From the NCBI RefSeq assembly GCF_004365965.1, contig NZ_SOEB01000011.1:62001-126000 (forward strand): DNA of 64,000 nt. Reading direction: 5' to 3'. Positions 27,337 to 37,643 of the stretch are shown here, piece by piece; within the stretch, counting starts at the first letter, position 1, and each line of letters begins with the position of its first letter. The notes beneath the pieces are model-generated. The model did no database searches, was not told the DNA's origin, and worked only from the letters and a program-made list of their open reading frames with translations. Made by a program: the position numbers and the translations under genes. This DNA is from Rhodovulum visakhapatnamense. GTDB taxonomy: Bacteria; Pseudomonadota; Alphaproteobacteria; Rhodobacterales; Rhodobacteraceae.

Positions 27337-29443
27337 TCAGAGAAACAGGAAGTCGTCGATCCCGACGAGATCGCTGTCGATGCCGATCAGCTCGAGCTGG
27401 TTGCCGCCCGCGATCCGCTCCACCGCATCGCCCGCCACATCCAGTACCGGCACAGCGGTGGCGCTCAGGCCCTCGCCCAGCACCACCAGGTCGATCCCCG
27501 GCTCGAAACCGTGGATCCGGTCATAGCCGGTGGTGCCGTCCAGCGCGAACCGGTCCGCCCCGGCGCCGCCCCAGTTCTGGTCGTTGCCCTGGCTGTCGTG
27601 GAAGGTGTCGTCGCGCGCGGCCCCAAAGCCTGTCATCGCCGAAGGCGTCGTCGATCTGGTCGTTGCCCGCACCCGCGTCGAGCCTGTCATGGCCCGCGCC
27701 GCCCCGGAGGATGTCGTGCCCGCCATGCCCCTGCAGGCGGTCGTCGCCGTCAAGCCCGTTCAGGCAGTCGTCTCCGGCCCCGCCGGTCAGAAAAGGTCCG
27801 CCCCCGCCGTGCCGTCGCTGAAGACCGGCAGTGCCGGGCTGCAGCCCAGCGGCCCGCTCACCGCTCCGGCCCAGTCGGCGAGTACGGGGATCGCGGCCGA
27901 GGTCCTGGCCATCACCGGCCGGTTCCCCTGGCGGTCCCCGGTGAGCGTCAGCCACAGTGTATCTTCCGAGATCTGCGGCACCAGAGCCTGCCGCAGCCCG
28001 GTTTCGTAGAGCCGCGCCTCGGGGCTTTCGTCGACCCCGGGCGTGTCGGGCATGCCGTAGCCTGTGCGCCGGTCGGGGGCCAGCCCGGCGGTCAGGCTTT
28101 CGGCCCCGACATGGGCGAAGCCGCCCGCGATACCGCCCGTATCCAGCACCGCCGGGACCGGCCCCTCCGTGCCAGGATCGCCCGCCATGAGGAAGATCAC
28201 GATCCGGTCCTCGGCCTCGAAGACATGCTTTGCACCGTCTCGGCCTCGGCCGCCTCGTCGGCGGGGGCCGAGACCCGCCGGGTGCCGGTCAGGCTTTCGC
28301 TCATCATCCGCATCATGGCGGCGGCGATGAAAGTTTCGAACCGGTCCGTCAGATGCCCGGCATGGCCCATGTCGATCCCGCAGACCGCGCCCCGTTCACG
28401 CCCGAGTTCGGCGCGGCTGGCCAGCGTCTCCAGCATCAGCCGGGCCCGGGCCAGCCCGTAGTCGCGCGCGGCAAGCCCCGCGTCGAGCGCCACCGCCTGC
28501 CCGTCGGGGCCGGTGACGATGCCGCTTTGCCAGAAGGTTTCGAAGGCCACGTCGCCGCGCGCGTCGAGGCCGATGGAGCCGGGGTCGATTTCCAGCCCGA
28601 AAAGCGGCGCCTGGGCCGCGACAAACCGATCGAGCGCCTCGCTTCGGGTCAGGCTGTCGACGGTCCAGGCCGACAGGACCAGCGTCGGCGCGGAGCCGCC
28701 TGCCGCCTCGACCGCATCGGCCCAGGCGGCCAACGCCCCGGCCGCCGCGTCGGCGCGCTGATCGGCCCGGCACAGGCGGGGGCAAAGCGGTGGATCGCCA
28801 GCTCGTCGATCTGAGCCACCGCAAGCGGGCTCATCCGGCCCCTGATCGCGGCATCCTCGGCGGTCGTCCGGCCCGCCTGAACCGCGACCGACACGTCGAC
28901 GAGCCCGGGATTGACGGCCGCATCGAAGACCGGGCGCGAGATTTCTTCGGCGGCGGCATTGGCGAGCCGACCTGAAAGCGCGGGGGCGTCGGCAAGGCTG
29001 TCCCGGGCGCAATATCCGTTGCCGAGTTCCTGGGTGAATTCCCGCGGCAACGGGCCGAACGCGCCGTCCAGAAGCCGCGCCATGAACCCGGCCGCCGCCG
29101 CGCGAAGACCCGCTTCGTCCCCGGCACAGGCCGCAAGCGGCAGGATCATCGAAAAGCTGGCATCGGCGGCGCGGGCAAGGGCCAGCACCTCGGTCAGCCC
29201 GGCGCGGCTCGCGGTCGGGGCCACGAAGTCTTCGACGTCGAGGCCATAGCGGTCGGCGCGGGTCGCGGCCATGGGGCCGCCGGGCCAGCGGATCGCCTGC
29301 AGTCCCATGGCCTGATAGGCCGCGTCGAACCGCGCGAGATTTTAGCAGGACAGATAAAGCCCGCCGAAGACATCGCGGTCGAGCGCACCGGACAGAAAGC
29401 CGGTGCCGGTCTGCAGCGACAGGGGGACGGTGCCGTCGGGCAT
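27337..29443 (-). pseudogene. Decayed RTX (Ca-binding) protein with glycosidase-like N-terminus
   Basis: Reconstructed reading gives about 700 residues. The start ATG at 29443 has GGAGG upstream. The N-terminus reads 'FGGLYLS' then, after an in-frame TAA (29344-29342), 'ARFDAAYQAMGLQAIRWPGG', typical of TIM-barrel glycosidase-like secreted proteins. The C-terminus has RTX repeats ('LTGGAGDDCLNGLDGDDRLQGHGG...') and the type I secretion-like end 'GIDSDLVGIDDFLFL'. Four frame shifts are needed, near 28783, 28232, 27792 and 27622; at least three fall in homopolymer runs and look like one-base losses. The expected catalytic 'GNE' is 'GNG'. It is most likely a genuine pseudogene, though assembly error is not excluded. 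Confidence 0.8.
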
Positions 29444-29600
29444 CGGGCGGACCTCCGGGCAGTCTTTCCCGGTCTGGCTGTGCCGGATCGGGTGGAGCCT
29501 GCGAACCTTGGAAATGTGTCGTTTCCGGTCTTGCAACAATTCCGGGGCCGGATCGCAAGGCCGGTCTTGCGGCGGCGCGCGGGCGGGCTAGACTCGGCGC

Positions 29601-30341
29601 ATGAGTACGCCTTCCGCTCTCTGGACCGCCCGGTCTGGCCGCGACCGCGATGACGGGCCGGTGCCGGTCGTCATCGGCTGCGAAGCGGTGGTGCCTGTTG
29701 GCACGGTTCTGCTGGTGCATGGCCGCAATGGTGCGCCGGACCAGCCGCAGATCGCCGAGATCGCCGAGGCCTATCTGGCGCGCGGCTGGCGCGTCGTGGC
29801 GCCGGAACTGCCCAATTCCATCGCGCTGCCCGCTTCGGGGCCTGCCGACCGGCTGACCATGGACGGGCTGCGCCGTGCCGCCGCCGAGGTCATGGTCTGG
29901 ACCCGCGCGCGCTGGCCGGACGTGCCGCTGGCACTGGCGGGCCACAGTCTGGGCGGCTTCGCCATCGGCCATCTGGCCGCCGATCTGGGCGATCCGCATC
30001 ATGTGCTGGGCGTCTCGCCGGTGCTGTCGGGGGCGCGGCTGCTGGCCGCGCGCGTGGCGATGGGGCCGCCTGCCGTCGCCGCGCTGGAGCGCGAGGTGCC
30101 GCTGATGCGCGCGGGCATGGAAGCCGAGGATGCCGCGCCCGCGCTGGCCCGGGTCGCGGCACCGCTGGGCGTGATCACCGGGGCCGAGGATGGCATCGTG
30201 CCGCTGACCGATGCGCGCGCCTATTTCAACACGGCGCCGAACGGGCGGTTCTTCGGGGCGCTGCCGGGGCAGAACCATTGCCCGGCCGGGCCCGACGTGG
30301 CCGCGATGCTGGGCGTCGCGCTGGCCGCGCTGGGCGCGTGA
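29601..30341 (+). CDS. Alpha/beta hydrolase
   Basis: 246-residue cytoplasmic alpha/beta hydrolase without signal peptide. After 'GTVLLVHGRNG' (oxyanion region, about 34-44) comes the nucleophile elbow 'GHSLGG' with Ser about 116. The acid is probably Asp in 'TGAEDGIVPL' and the base His in 'GQNHCPAG'. The last residues are followed directly by the next gene, whose GTG overlaps this stop. Its substrate is not predictable; dienelactone-hydrolase-like or esterase are possible. Probably co-transcribed with the GH15 gene. Confidence 0.82.
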   Translation: MSTPSALWTARSGRDRDDGPVPVVIGCEAVVPVGTVLLVHGRNGAPDQPQIAEIAEAYLARGWRVVAPELPNSIALPASGPADRLTMDGLRRAAAEVMVWTRARWPDVPLALAGHSLGGFAIGHLAADLGDPHHVLGVSPVLSGARLLAARVAMGPPAVAALEREVPLMRAGMEAEDAAPALARVAAPLGVITGAEDGIVPLTDARAYFNTAPNGRFFGALPGQNHCPAGPDVAAMLGVALAALGA

Positions 30342-31618
30342 GCGCGGGGCCGGACCCGGGCTGGGTCGCGGCCCGGCGCGGGGCGGCCGCGCGGGCGCTG
30401 CGCCGGGCGGTTTCCGCCACGGGGCTTTCGCGCCACCGCGCGGGCTTCGGCTGGACGGTGGTGCCCGCGCCGGGGTCGATCCTGGCCTCGGCACGGGTGG
30501 CCTCATGGGACCCCGAGCCCGACTATTTCCACCACTGGACCCGCGATGCGGCCATTGCGCTTGCCGCCATTCCCGAGGCGATGGCGGCCGAGCCCGGGGC
30601 GGCGGGGTTCTGGCGGCAGGCGGTGGCCGATCATGTCCGCTTTTCGCTGGCGATCTCGGACCCCGACCGGCGCGGGCCGCCGGTCAACCCTTTGAAAGAC
30701 AGCGCGACCGGGGCCTTCCGGCCCTATCTGCGCCCCGATGCCGAGCTGGCCGCCCTGACCGGCCCCGCCTGGCTGGCCGAGCCGCGCTGTGCCGCCGATG
30801 GCGGCCCCGATCTCGAACGCTGGGGGCGGCCGCAATATGACGGCCCCGCGCTCAGGGCCGCGGCGCTGATGCGGCTGGGCGCGGCGATGCCCGAGGCGCG
30901 CGGCGAAAAGGCCGACCGGCTGATCGCGCGCGATCTCGACTTCACCCTTTCGGTGGCGGGGCAGCCCTGCCTCGGCCCCTGGGAGGAAGAGCCCGCCCGG
31001 CGCAGCGGCTTCACGCTGATCGCGCAATGGGATGCGCTGGAGCTGGGGGCACGGCGTCTCGGGCGGGCGGATCTGGCCGGGGCGGCCGAGACGGTCGCCG
31101 ATTTGATCGCCGAAGCCGCCGATCCGGTCACGGGCGGCTGGCGCGAAAGCCTTGAGGCGACGCCGGGGGGGCTCGACAGTGCAACGGTGCTGGCGCTGGT
31201 TCAGGCCGGCCGCAGCGATGGCCCCTTTGCCCTGACCGCGCCCCGGACCCGGGCGACGATGGCGGCGCTCGAGACGCTGTTTGCCGGGCTCTATCCCCTG
31301 AACCAAGGCCGCGCGGCCCCCGCGCTGGGGCGCTGGGCGGGGGATGTCTTCTGCGGCGGCAACCCGTGGTTCCCGGTCACGCTGGGCTTTGCCGAGGCAC
31401 ATTACCGGATCGCGGCGGCGACCGGCGAAGCGGCCGAATTCGACCGGGCCGAGGCGCTGATGGCGGTGGTCGAAGACCTCGCGCCAGAGGGCGACGACCT
31501 GCCCGAACAGGCCGACCGCGAGACCGGCGCGCCAACCTCGTGCCTCGGGCTCACCTGGTCGGCGGCGGCCTTCCTGATGGCGGCGGCCGCGCGCGATCAG
31601 GCGCTGGCGGCCAGATAG
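30338..31618 (+). CDS. GH15-family glucosidase (glucoamylase-like)
   Basis: 426-residue (alpha/alpha)6-barrel glycosidase, no signal peptide, so probably cytoplasmic. Conserved GH15 features: 'YFHHWTRDAAIALAAIPE' (substrate-binding W.RD), 'LGPWEEEPARRSGFTLIAQW' holding the catalytic acid Glu, and 'EQADRETGAPTSCLGLTWSAAAFLMAA' with the second catalytic Glu just before and the LTWS motif. Family members release glucose from alpha-1,4 or alpha-1,6 ends. The GTG at 30338 overlaps the previous stop (GTGA). It converges on, and overlaps by 22 bases, the GH144-like gene. Confidence 0.86.
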   Translation: MSAGPDPGWVAARRGAAARALRRAVSATGLSRHRAGFGWTVVPAPGSILASARVASWDPEPDYFHHWTRDAAIALAAIPEAMAAEPGAAGFWRQAVADHVRFSLAISDPDRRGPPVNPLKDSATGAFRPYLRPDAELAALTGPAWLAEPRCAADGGPDLERWGRPQYDGPALRAAALMRLGAAMPEARGEKADRLIARDLDFTLSVAGQPCLGPWEEEPARRSGFTLIAQWDALELGARRLGRADLAGAAETVADLIAEAADPVTGGWRESLEATPGGLDSATVLALVQAGRSDGPFALTAPRTRATMAALETLFAGLYPLNQGRAAPALGRWAGDVFCGGNPWFPVTLGFAEAHYRIAAATGEAAEFDRAEALMAVVEDLAPEGDDLPEQADRETGAPTSCLGLTWSAAAFLMAAAARDQALAAR

Positions 31619-32850
31619 GGCGCGGAAAAGCCCAGCCGCAACAGGCCCCGCCGGATCTCGGGGCGGCCCGAGACCAGCCGCCAGATCAGCCCCGAGCGGT
31701 GGTTTTCCAGCCCCACCACGATCGGCCCCTGATCGATGGCCAGACGGCTTTCCGCCACCCAGTCGCCGCCGGGGCAGAAGGCATCGACAAAGCCCGCCTC
31801 GCCCCAGATCCGGTCGCCCAGATCGTCATGCAGATGGCGCAGAACCGGCATCGCCTCGGCGGGCGCATAGGGGAAGGACGAGAGCGCCGCCGTGGGGGTG
31901 ATGACGCCGGTGTCGTGGGTCGGCGAATGGGCGGCATAGCCCTTGGGGTCGTCGCTGGCCGTGAGGCCCCAGCACGCGGCGCCATAGCCCGCATGGCCCC
32001 TGGGATTCGCCAGGCAATGGGCGCGGTTGACCAGCGCATGGGCGCGGGCCTGGGCGCCGTAATCGGCATAGGCGTCGGTCAGCCCGCGCGGGTCGATCCC
32101 GAGGAAGGGATATTGCGAGAGGAACAGCGGCCCGCCCCAGTCGGGACCCAGCGGCAGCACCGTGCCGTCATAGCTGCGGCCGTTGAGAAAGGTGGGCGTC
32201 CGGACCCAGCTTTGGTGATAGCTTTCGGGCGGGATCGGATGGGTGTCGGACCCGGCGCCCAGGACGAAGACCGGCATCGCCTCGTTCCAGCCCCGGATCG
32301 GCAGGGCGTTCGGGGCAAAGGGCCGGTCGGGATGGCGGTGCCACATCACCGCGCCATCCTCGCGCAGATGCGCGGCCCAGTTCACCGCGTCGAAAAGCGC
32401 CTCGATCCGGGCGCCGATCCCGGGGGCCTCGGTGAAGAAGGCGGCCGCGCCCAGCAGGCCGGTCATCAGGAAGGCGGTCTCGACCAGATCGCCGCCATCG
32501 TCGCCCGCCATGAAGGGCAGGACGCGGCCGGTGCCGCCATGCAGGAAATGCGGGAACACGCCGTCGAAGCGGTCGGCGGTTTCCAGAAAGCCCACCAGCC
32601 GTTCGACCCGGTCGAGGATTTCGCGCCGGGGGCGCCAGCCGCGCTCGGCCGCGACGATCTGGGCCAGAAGCCCGAAGCCGGTGCCGCCGGTGCAGACCGT
32701 GTCTTCGATGTCATAGCCGAACGCGCCCGCGCTGCGTTCGCGCGCCATGCCGCTGACCGGATGGCTCCAGTCGAGGAAATACCCCGCCGTCGCCTGCGCG
32801 ATGCGGTCGCGCAGCGCGGCATCGTCCAGGCCCCGGATCACGCCCGCCAT
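31597..32850 (-). CDS. GH144-like endo-beta-1,2-glucanase (glycoamylase domain)
   Basis: 417-residue protein of the glycoamylase-like family (PF10091), which includes GH144 beta-1,2-glucanases. It shows 'GYFLDWSHPVSGMARERS', 'TVCTGGTGFGLLAQIVAAERGW', 'GVFPHFLHGGTGRVLPFMAGDDGGDLVETAFLMTGLLGA', 'WNEAMPVFVLG', 'PLFLSQYPFLGIDPRGL', 'YGAACWGLTASD' and 'GITP-like' 'GVITPTAALSSFPYAP'. All are in the usual order. No signal peptide, so it probably acts in the cytoplasm. The ATG at 32850 lies 13 bases inside the end of the GH3 gene on the same strand, so the two are translationally coupled. Confidence 0.85.
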   Translation of the reverse strand: MAGVIRGLDDAALRDRIAQATAGYFLDWSHPVSGMARERSAGAFGYDIEDTVCTGGTGFGLLAQIVAAERGWRPRREILDRVERLVGFLETADRFDGVFPHFLHGGTGRVLPFMAGDDGGDLVETAFLMTGLLGAAAFFTEAPGIGARIEALFDAVNWAAHLREDGAVMWHRHPDRPFAPNALPIRGWNEAMPVFVLGAGSDTHPIPPESYHQSWVRTPTFLNGRSYDGTVLPLGPDWGGPLFLSQYPFLGIDPRGLTDAYADYGAQARAHALVNRAHCLANPRGHAGYGAACWGLTASDDPKGYAAHSPTHDTGVITPTAALSSFPYAPAEAMPVLRHLHDDLGDRIWGEAGFVDAFCPGGDWVAESRLAIDQGPIVVGLENHRSGLIWRLVSGRPEIRRGLLRLGFSAPYLAASA

Positions 32851-35090
32851 GTCAGCTCCACCGGGCGGGTGTCGCGGCTGTTCGGTCCGACATGCAGGAC
32901 GATCCGGCCGGGGTCGCGGACCCAGCGCGCGGTTTCGAGCGAGGGCGCCAGCGGATAGCGCGCCAGGTCCGCCCCGATCTCGAAGACGACCTCGCGGGTG
33001 GCGCCCGGCGCCAGATCGACATGGCGGAACGCCACCAGATGGCGGGCGGGCCGGGTGATCCGCGCCTCGGGGTCGGACAGGTAGACCTGAACCGTTTCGG
33101 TCGCGGGGCGGGGGCCGGTATTGGTCAGGGTCACGCTGAGGCGCACCCGGTCTTCCGGCCCGGCCTCGGCCGCCGACAGGCGCGGGGGGGCGTAGTCGAC
33201 CTCGGTATAGGACAGACCGAAGCCGAACGGGTAGGGCTGGCGGTCGCCCGGCAGATCCAGCCAGCCGGTGCGGAACTTGACGAAGCGGCCGGTCCAGGGG
33301 CGGCCGGTCGGGTCCTCGGCATGGCTGACCGGGGTCTGGCCGGGGGCGGCGGGCAGGGTGACGGGCAGCCGCCCCGAGGGTTCGGCGCGGCCGAAGATCA
33401 GATCGGCGACCCCCTCGGGCCCGGCGATGCCGCCATGCCAGGCGTAAAGCAGCGCGCCGCAACGCCCGTCCACGCCACCCAGCGCCAGCGCCCGGCCCGC
33501 GAAGACCGCGACGACCAGCGGCGTGCCGGTCGCGGCGAGCGCGTCCAGCAGACGGCGCTGCGGCGCGGGCAGGTCGGGGCAAAGCCGCGACGAGGATTCG
33601 CCCGCATGTTCCTTGGCCTCGCCCAGGGCGACGACGACGACATCGGCCGTCTGCGCGACCGCGACCGCCTCGGCCAGCATCTCGGCCTCGGGGCGGGGGT
33701 CGCGGGTCACGGTGACGCCATGGACGTTCAGCCGGTCGACCAGCCAGTCCTCCTCGATCAGATTGCAGCCCGGGGCATGGGCGGGCGGGCGTCCGGCGAT
33801 GGCGGTCATGGCCTCGAACAGCGGCGTCACGTCGGCGGCCCGCCCCGACACCGACCAGGTGCCCAGCATGTTCGCCCGGTCCCGCGCCAGCGGCCCGATC
33901 AGCGCGACCCGCGCGGCCGGATCGTGCGGCAGGAGCCCGTCATTCTTCAGGAGTACCGCCGAGCGGGCGGCGGCCTTGCGGGCCAGCGCCCGGCCCTCGG
34001 CCCGGTCGGGGGCGGGCGGGCTGCCGGTCAGCCCGCGCCAGGGATCGTCAAGCAGCCCCAGCCGCGCCTTGAAGCCCAGCACCCGGGCACAGGCGCGGTC
34101 GATCAGGGCGCGCACCCGCTCGGCCGGGACGGACAGCCCGGCCTCGGGCGCGTCGAGCCCGGCCTCGGCCAGGGCGGGCAGATGGGCCAGGTAATCCTCG
34201 CCCACCATGTCCATGTCGATGCCCGCCGCCAGCGCGCGCAGCACGACGGTTGCCGGGCTGCCCAGCCCGTGGGCGGTCAGCTCGCGGATGCCGGTATAGT
34301 CCGACACGACAAGCCCGTCGAAACCGGTCGTGCCGCGCAGCCAGCCCTCGATCAATGGCTCATGGGCATGCATCGGCAGCTTGTTGACGGCGTTGAAGGC
34401 GGCCATGACCGAGGCCGCGCCCGCCGCCACACCTTGGGCGAAGGGCGGCAGGTAGGTCTCCAGCAGGTCCTCCCAGGCCAGCGAGGCATTGTCGTAGTCG
34501 CGCCCCGAAAGCGGCGCCCCATAGGCCACGAAATGCTTGAGGCAGGCCGCGACCCGGCCGGGCGATGCGGGGTCGTCGCCCTGCAGGCCGCGGGTCATGG
34601 CGGCGGCGATGGCGCCCGCCAGATGCGGGTCCTCGCCCGGGCTTTCGGCCATCCGGCCCCAGCGCGCGTCGCGGGACACGTCGATCATCGGGGCATAGAC
34701 CTGATGCAGCCCCTCGGCCGAGGCCTCGGCGGCGGCGAAACCGGCGGTCGCCTCGATCAGCGCCATGTCCCAGCTTGCGGCCAGCGCGATCGGCAGCGGA
34801 AAGACGGTGCGGTGGCCGTGGATCACGTCTTCGGCGAAGAACAGCGGGATCTTCAGGCGCGAGCCCGCCAGCGCGCGGTCCTGCAGGTCCCGCGCCGAGG
34901 CCAGCGACTTGGTGCCGAAGATCGCGCCGACCTGTCCCGCGTCAAGCCGTTTGGCCAGCGGCGTCGCGGTGGCGGCTCCGGTCACCAGACCCTCGCCCGC
35001 GGCCAGAAGGTTCAGCTGGCCGATCTTTTCCGCCAGCGTCATCTGCGCCATCAGCCGGTCGACGGTCTCGCCCCCGCGTCTGCGGTCCAT
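32838..35090 (-). CDS. GH3 beta-glucosidase
   Basis: 750-residue glycoside hydrolase family 3 enzyme (BglX-like). It has a TIM-barrel domain (about 1-330), a sandwich domain (about 370-570) and a fibronectin-like C-terminal domain (about 650-745). The nucleophile Asp is in 'GFDGLVVSDYTGIRELT' (about residue 262); 'KHFVAYG' and 'DARWGRMAESPGEDPHLAG' are also conserved. No signal peptide is present, unlike periplasmic BglX. An AGGGGGGAGGG ribosome-binding region precedes the ATG at 35090. It likely removes glucose from beta-linked oligosaccharides, here possibly beta-1,2 (sophoro-oligosaccharides) given the GH144 neighbour. Confidence 0.92.
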   Translation of the reverse strand: MDRRRGGETVDRLMAQMTLAEKIGQLNLLAAGEGLVTGAATATPLAKRLDAGQVGAIFGTKSLASARDLQDRALAGSRLKIPLFFAEDVIHGHRTVFPLPIALAASWDMALIEATAGFAAAEASAEGLHQVYAPMIDVSRDARWGRMAESPGEDPHLAGAIAAAMTRGLQGDDPASPGRVAACLKHFVAYGAPLSGRDYDNASLAWEDLLETYLPPFAQGVAAGAASVMAAFNAVNKLPMHAHEPLIEGWLRGTTGFDGLVVSDYTGIRELTAHGLGSPATVVLRALAAGIDMDMVGEDYLAHLPALAEAGLDAPEAGLSVPAERVRALIDRACARVLGFKARLGLLDDPWRGLTGSPPAPDRAEGRALARKAAARSAVLLKNDGLLPHDPAARVALIGPLARDRANMLGTWSVSGRAADVTPLFEAMTAIAGRPPAHAPGCNLIEEDWLVDRLNVHGVTVTRDPRPEAEMLAEAVAVAQTADVVVVALGEAKEHAGESSSRLCPDLPAPQRRLLDALAATGTPLVVAVFAGRALALGGVDGRCGALLYAWHGGIAGPEGVADLIFGRAEPSGRLPVTLPAAPGQTPVSHAEDPTGRPWTGRFVKFRTGWLDLPGDRQPYPFGFGLSYTEVDYAPPRLSAAEAGPEDRVRLSVTLTNTGPRPATETVQVYLSDPEARITRPARHLVAFRHVDLAPGATREVVFEIGADLARYPLAPSLETARWVRDPGRIVLHVGPNSRDTRPVELTWRA

Positions 35091-35170
35091 GCGGGTCCCT
35101 CCCCCCCTTGCGCCGGGTGCCTGCCCGTGTGCGACGCCCCGTCTGCTTTGTGCCGACGGCTCTGGGCCGT

Positions 35171-37168
35171 CTATTCCGCAGCGTGGCGGGCGGCGGCCAG
35201 ACCCGGCGCCAGCACCGGACGGACCTGTCCGACGCCCTCCGCGATGTCGAGCACCGCGGCATAGAAGGGGCGGCCGTCCGGGCCGTAGGGCGCGGTTTCG
35301 CCATGCAGCACCGCAATCACCGCGGTCCGTGGCAATTCCTCGCACAGCGCGTCGTGGAAATCTACCGCAGCGTTTGCGTCGAGCGCCGAGGTCGCCTCGT
35401 CGAGCAGCAGGATATCGGGGCGCGTCAGCAGGATGCGGGCCAGCACGAGGCGCTGTTTCTGTCCGCCCGACAGCACCGTGCGCCAGGTCTTGCCGTGATG
35501 CAGGTCGTGATGGAGCGAGGTGATGAACTGCCCCAGTCCGGCCCGGTAGAGGACGCGGGCCACCACCAGATCGCCGTGCTTCTCGGGAGCCTCGGGATAG
35601 CAGACCAGCGTCTTGAGGCTCATCCGTTCGGGCAGGTCGGGTTCCTGCCCGGCGAAGAACATCCGCGCGCCCCCGGCCAGCGCCACCCGGCCCTCGCCAT
35701 AGGGCCAGAGCCCGGCCACGGCCTTCAGCAGGCTGCTTTTTCCGCAGCCATTGGCGCCGCGCAGGTAGATCCGGTCACCGCGGTCGAGCCGCAGGCGCGG
35801 CACGGTCAGGAAGGGTTCGGCATCGTGGCCGCGATGGCAGAGCGCAAGATCCCGGATCTCGACCAGCGCGCCCCGGGCGTCGCGGCGCCGGTCGAAGCGG
35901 CTGATCCCGGTTTCCGCATAGAAGTCCTGGCGCGCGCGCACGCGCTCGACCGCGCGGGCCAGTTCGGTCAGCCGCCCGGCATTGGCGCGCAGCGTCGCGA
36001 TTTCCGGCATCACGTTGATGAACCACGAAAGATCGCCGATCAGCCCGGCGGTCAGCTCGCTGCTGGCGGCAAAGGTCTTGAAGCTCATATGCCCGGCCAT
36101 GAAGGCGGGCAGGGCGGGCAGATAGGCCAGCAGCCGGTGCGACAGGAAGTTGTAGAGATCGGTGAACAGCATCATCGCCGCGCCAAGCCCGTTCTGCCGG
36201 CCCCAGGTCCGGTCGAGTGCTGCATAAAGCCGGGCGTTGATCCGGCGCTGGGCGCGTTCCCCGCGCGAGGCGGCGATCTGCCCGACCCGGTGCAGCAGCC
36301 CGCCCAGCTCGCCCCGCCAGGCGCCGTCGCGGCGCTGGCGCTGCAGCTTCTGGCGTTCGAGGATGCGCCCGAGGCGCCAGGCGATCCAGGTGATCGCGGG
36401 CACGTAAAGCAGGATCAGCCCGGCAACCAGCAGGGCCGTGCCATGGGCGCCGGGCACCAGATCGACCCGGGCGGCGAGGGCGGGGCCGAACTGGGCCTCG
36501 ATCCAGGCATTGGCCGAGGCGCCCCAGCGGTCAAGCTGCGGCACCGGCTGGCTGCGTTCGAGGATCGCGGCCGAGACGAACCAGACCGAGGTGATCGCGC
36601 CCCAAAGCCCCATGGTCAGCCCGATCAGCCCGCCATAGAGCCCGATCGAGCATTCGTCGATCCGCTGGTCGATGGCATCGGGCAGGCGGGCGCCAAGTTC
36701 GGTTTCGCTGCGGTCGCTCATCAGATCGAGTGCGATGCGTTCGTCGGCCAGGATCGCCGCGTCGAAGCGGCCGACCAGCCAGGCGCGGGCGCGGCGGTGA
36801 AGCGTCGTGGACAGGAAGTGGCGGCAGGCGACGCCGCAGGCCCGCGCGGCGTAGATCCCGACCAGGGCCGCGGCGGCGGTCAGCAGCACCTCTGCCGGGT
36901 CGACGCCCGCCTCGGCGCGGTGGAAATTGGCCAGGGCTGCAAGGAAATCGGCGCTGGAGGTCGCGACCCAGACGCTGGCCTTGCTCAGAAGCGTCGTCAG
37001 TCCGAAGACCACGACGGTGAGGACCCAGGCCTCTTTCCAGCGGGAGGAGACCCAGTAGGCTGTCACCAGCCCCCAAAACCCAGTCAGTCTACACACAACC
37101 GCTCTCGCCCCGTTCGCGCGCACCTTCCCCGTGACGTGCCAGCCCCTTTCAGGCGGCCGCCCCGACAA
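35171..37168 (-). CDS. SbmA/BacA-like ABC transporter (fused permease-ATPase)
   Basis: 665-residue half-transporter-type protein. The membrane domain (about 25-400) resembles SbmA/BacA/Rv1819c ('[20 protein letters not shown]'). The ATPase domain is C-terminal (about 430-640). Walker A '[12 protein letters not shown]', signature '[16 protein letters not shown]', Walker B '[12 protein letters not shown]' and H-loop 'AVLHGE' are intact. Members import peptides, cobalamin or other hydrophilic compounds. The start is uncertain: ATG at 37168 is used; inner GTG codons are possible. It lies 80 bases upstream of GH3 on the same strand, suggesting an operon with GH3 and GH144. Confidence 0.85.
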   Translation of the reverse strand: MSGRPPERGWHVTGKVRANGARAVVCRLTGFWGLVTAYWVSSRWKEAWVLTVVVFGLTTLLSKASVWVATSSADFLAALANFHRAEAGVDPAEVLLTAAAALVGIYAARACGVACRHFLSTTLHRRARAWLVGRFDAAILADERIALDLMSDRSETELGARLPDAIDQRIDECSIGLYGGLIGLTMGLWGAITSVWFVSAAILERSQPVPQLDRWGASANAWIEAQFGPALAARVDLVPGAHGTALLVAGLILLYVPAITWIAWRLGRILERQKLQRQRRDGAWRGELGGLLHRVGQIAASRGERAQRRINARLYAALDRTWGRQNGLGAAMMLFTDLYNFLSHRLLAYLPALPAFMAGHMSFKTFAASSELTAGLIGDLSWFINVMPEIATLRANAGRLTELARAVERVRARQDFYAETGISRFDRRRDARGALVEIRDLALCHRGHDAEPFLTVPRLRLDRGDRIYLRGANGCGKSSLLKAVAGLWPYGEGRVALAGGARMFFAGQEPDLPERMSLKTLVCYPEAPEKHGDLVVARVLYRAGLGQFITSLHHDLHHGKTWRTVLSGGQKQRLVLARILLTRPDILLLDEATSALDANAAVDFHDALCEELPRTAVIAVLHGETAPYGPDGRPFYAAVLDIAEGVGQVRPVLAPGLAAARHAAE

Positions 37169-37643
37169 GACGCCCTTGATTGTTTGTGTGGCGCCAGGGA
37201 GGCCGGATGGTTCCCCTTTCCGATTGCGCCGCGTTAACTGTCGGCGAAAAGTCGCCGAAAGTCCAAAAAATTCTCTCTTCGAAACGTGGATAATTCCCTA
37301 CCCGGGGGCAGGGTGGGCGTCGTCGCGCCCGGCCGGGGGCGCGCTGGCGCCGGGCCGGTCGGTCCCGGAGAATCGGAAATGACGTATTTTCAAGTGGCTA
37401 GAGGTGGGCGATCCAAAATGCCTGGATGATTCCAATTCGGCGAAGATGTTGCTTGTTTGTCGCGTTCCGGTTGTCAATGGCGATCGCCGCCGCAGCCGGG
37501 GACTTGACGTCGCTGCAGTCCCGGTCGGCCAGTCGGTCGGGCGCAGAGATCCGCGGCGCAGGGTTGCTGGCCAGTCTTGCGCCGGTCGTCGGGAGGAAGG
37601 TGGCGGGGCCGGGACGCGGCGGGCGCGTCCCGGGGCTCGGGCC
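37169..37643. other. 475-bp intergenic region with a hairpin
   Basis: No gene was recognised. It is less GC-rich than its surroundings, especially 37230-37300 and 37380-37450, so it likely holds the promoter of the minus-strand ABC-GH3-GH144 unit. A perfect 7-bp hairpin, TCGGCGA (37241-37247) with TCGCCGA (37252-37258), is not followed by a T-tract on either strand. The stretch 37500-37640 reverts to high GC. Confidence 0.5.

Noticed and set aside
28197-30506. 769-residue minus-strand ORF spanning the RTX gene and the hydrolase gene
   Set aside because: Only its last about 190 residues are real coding sequence, belonging to the frameshifted RTX pseudogene. The rest is shadow of plus-strand and other-frame genes.
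37241-37258. Hairpin as a rho-independent terminator
   Set aside because: The stem is perfect but neither strand has a T-tract after it, and no gene ends next to it.
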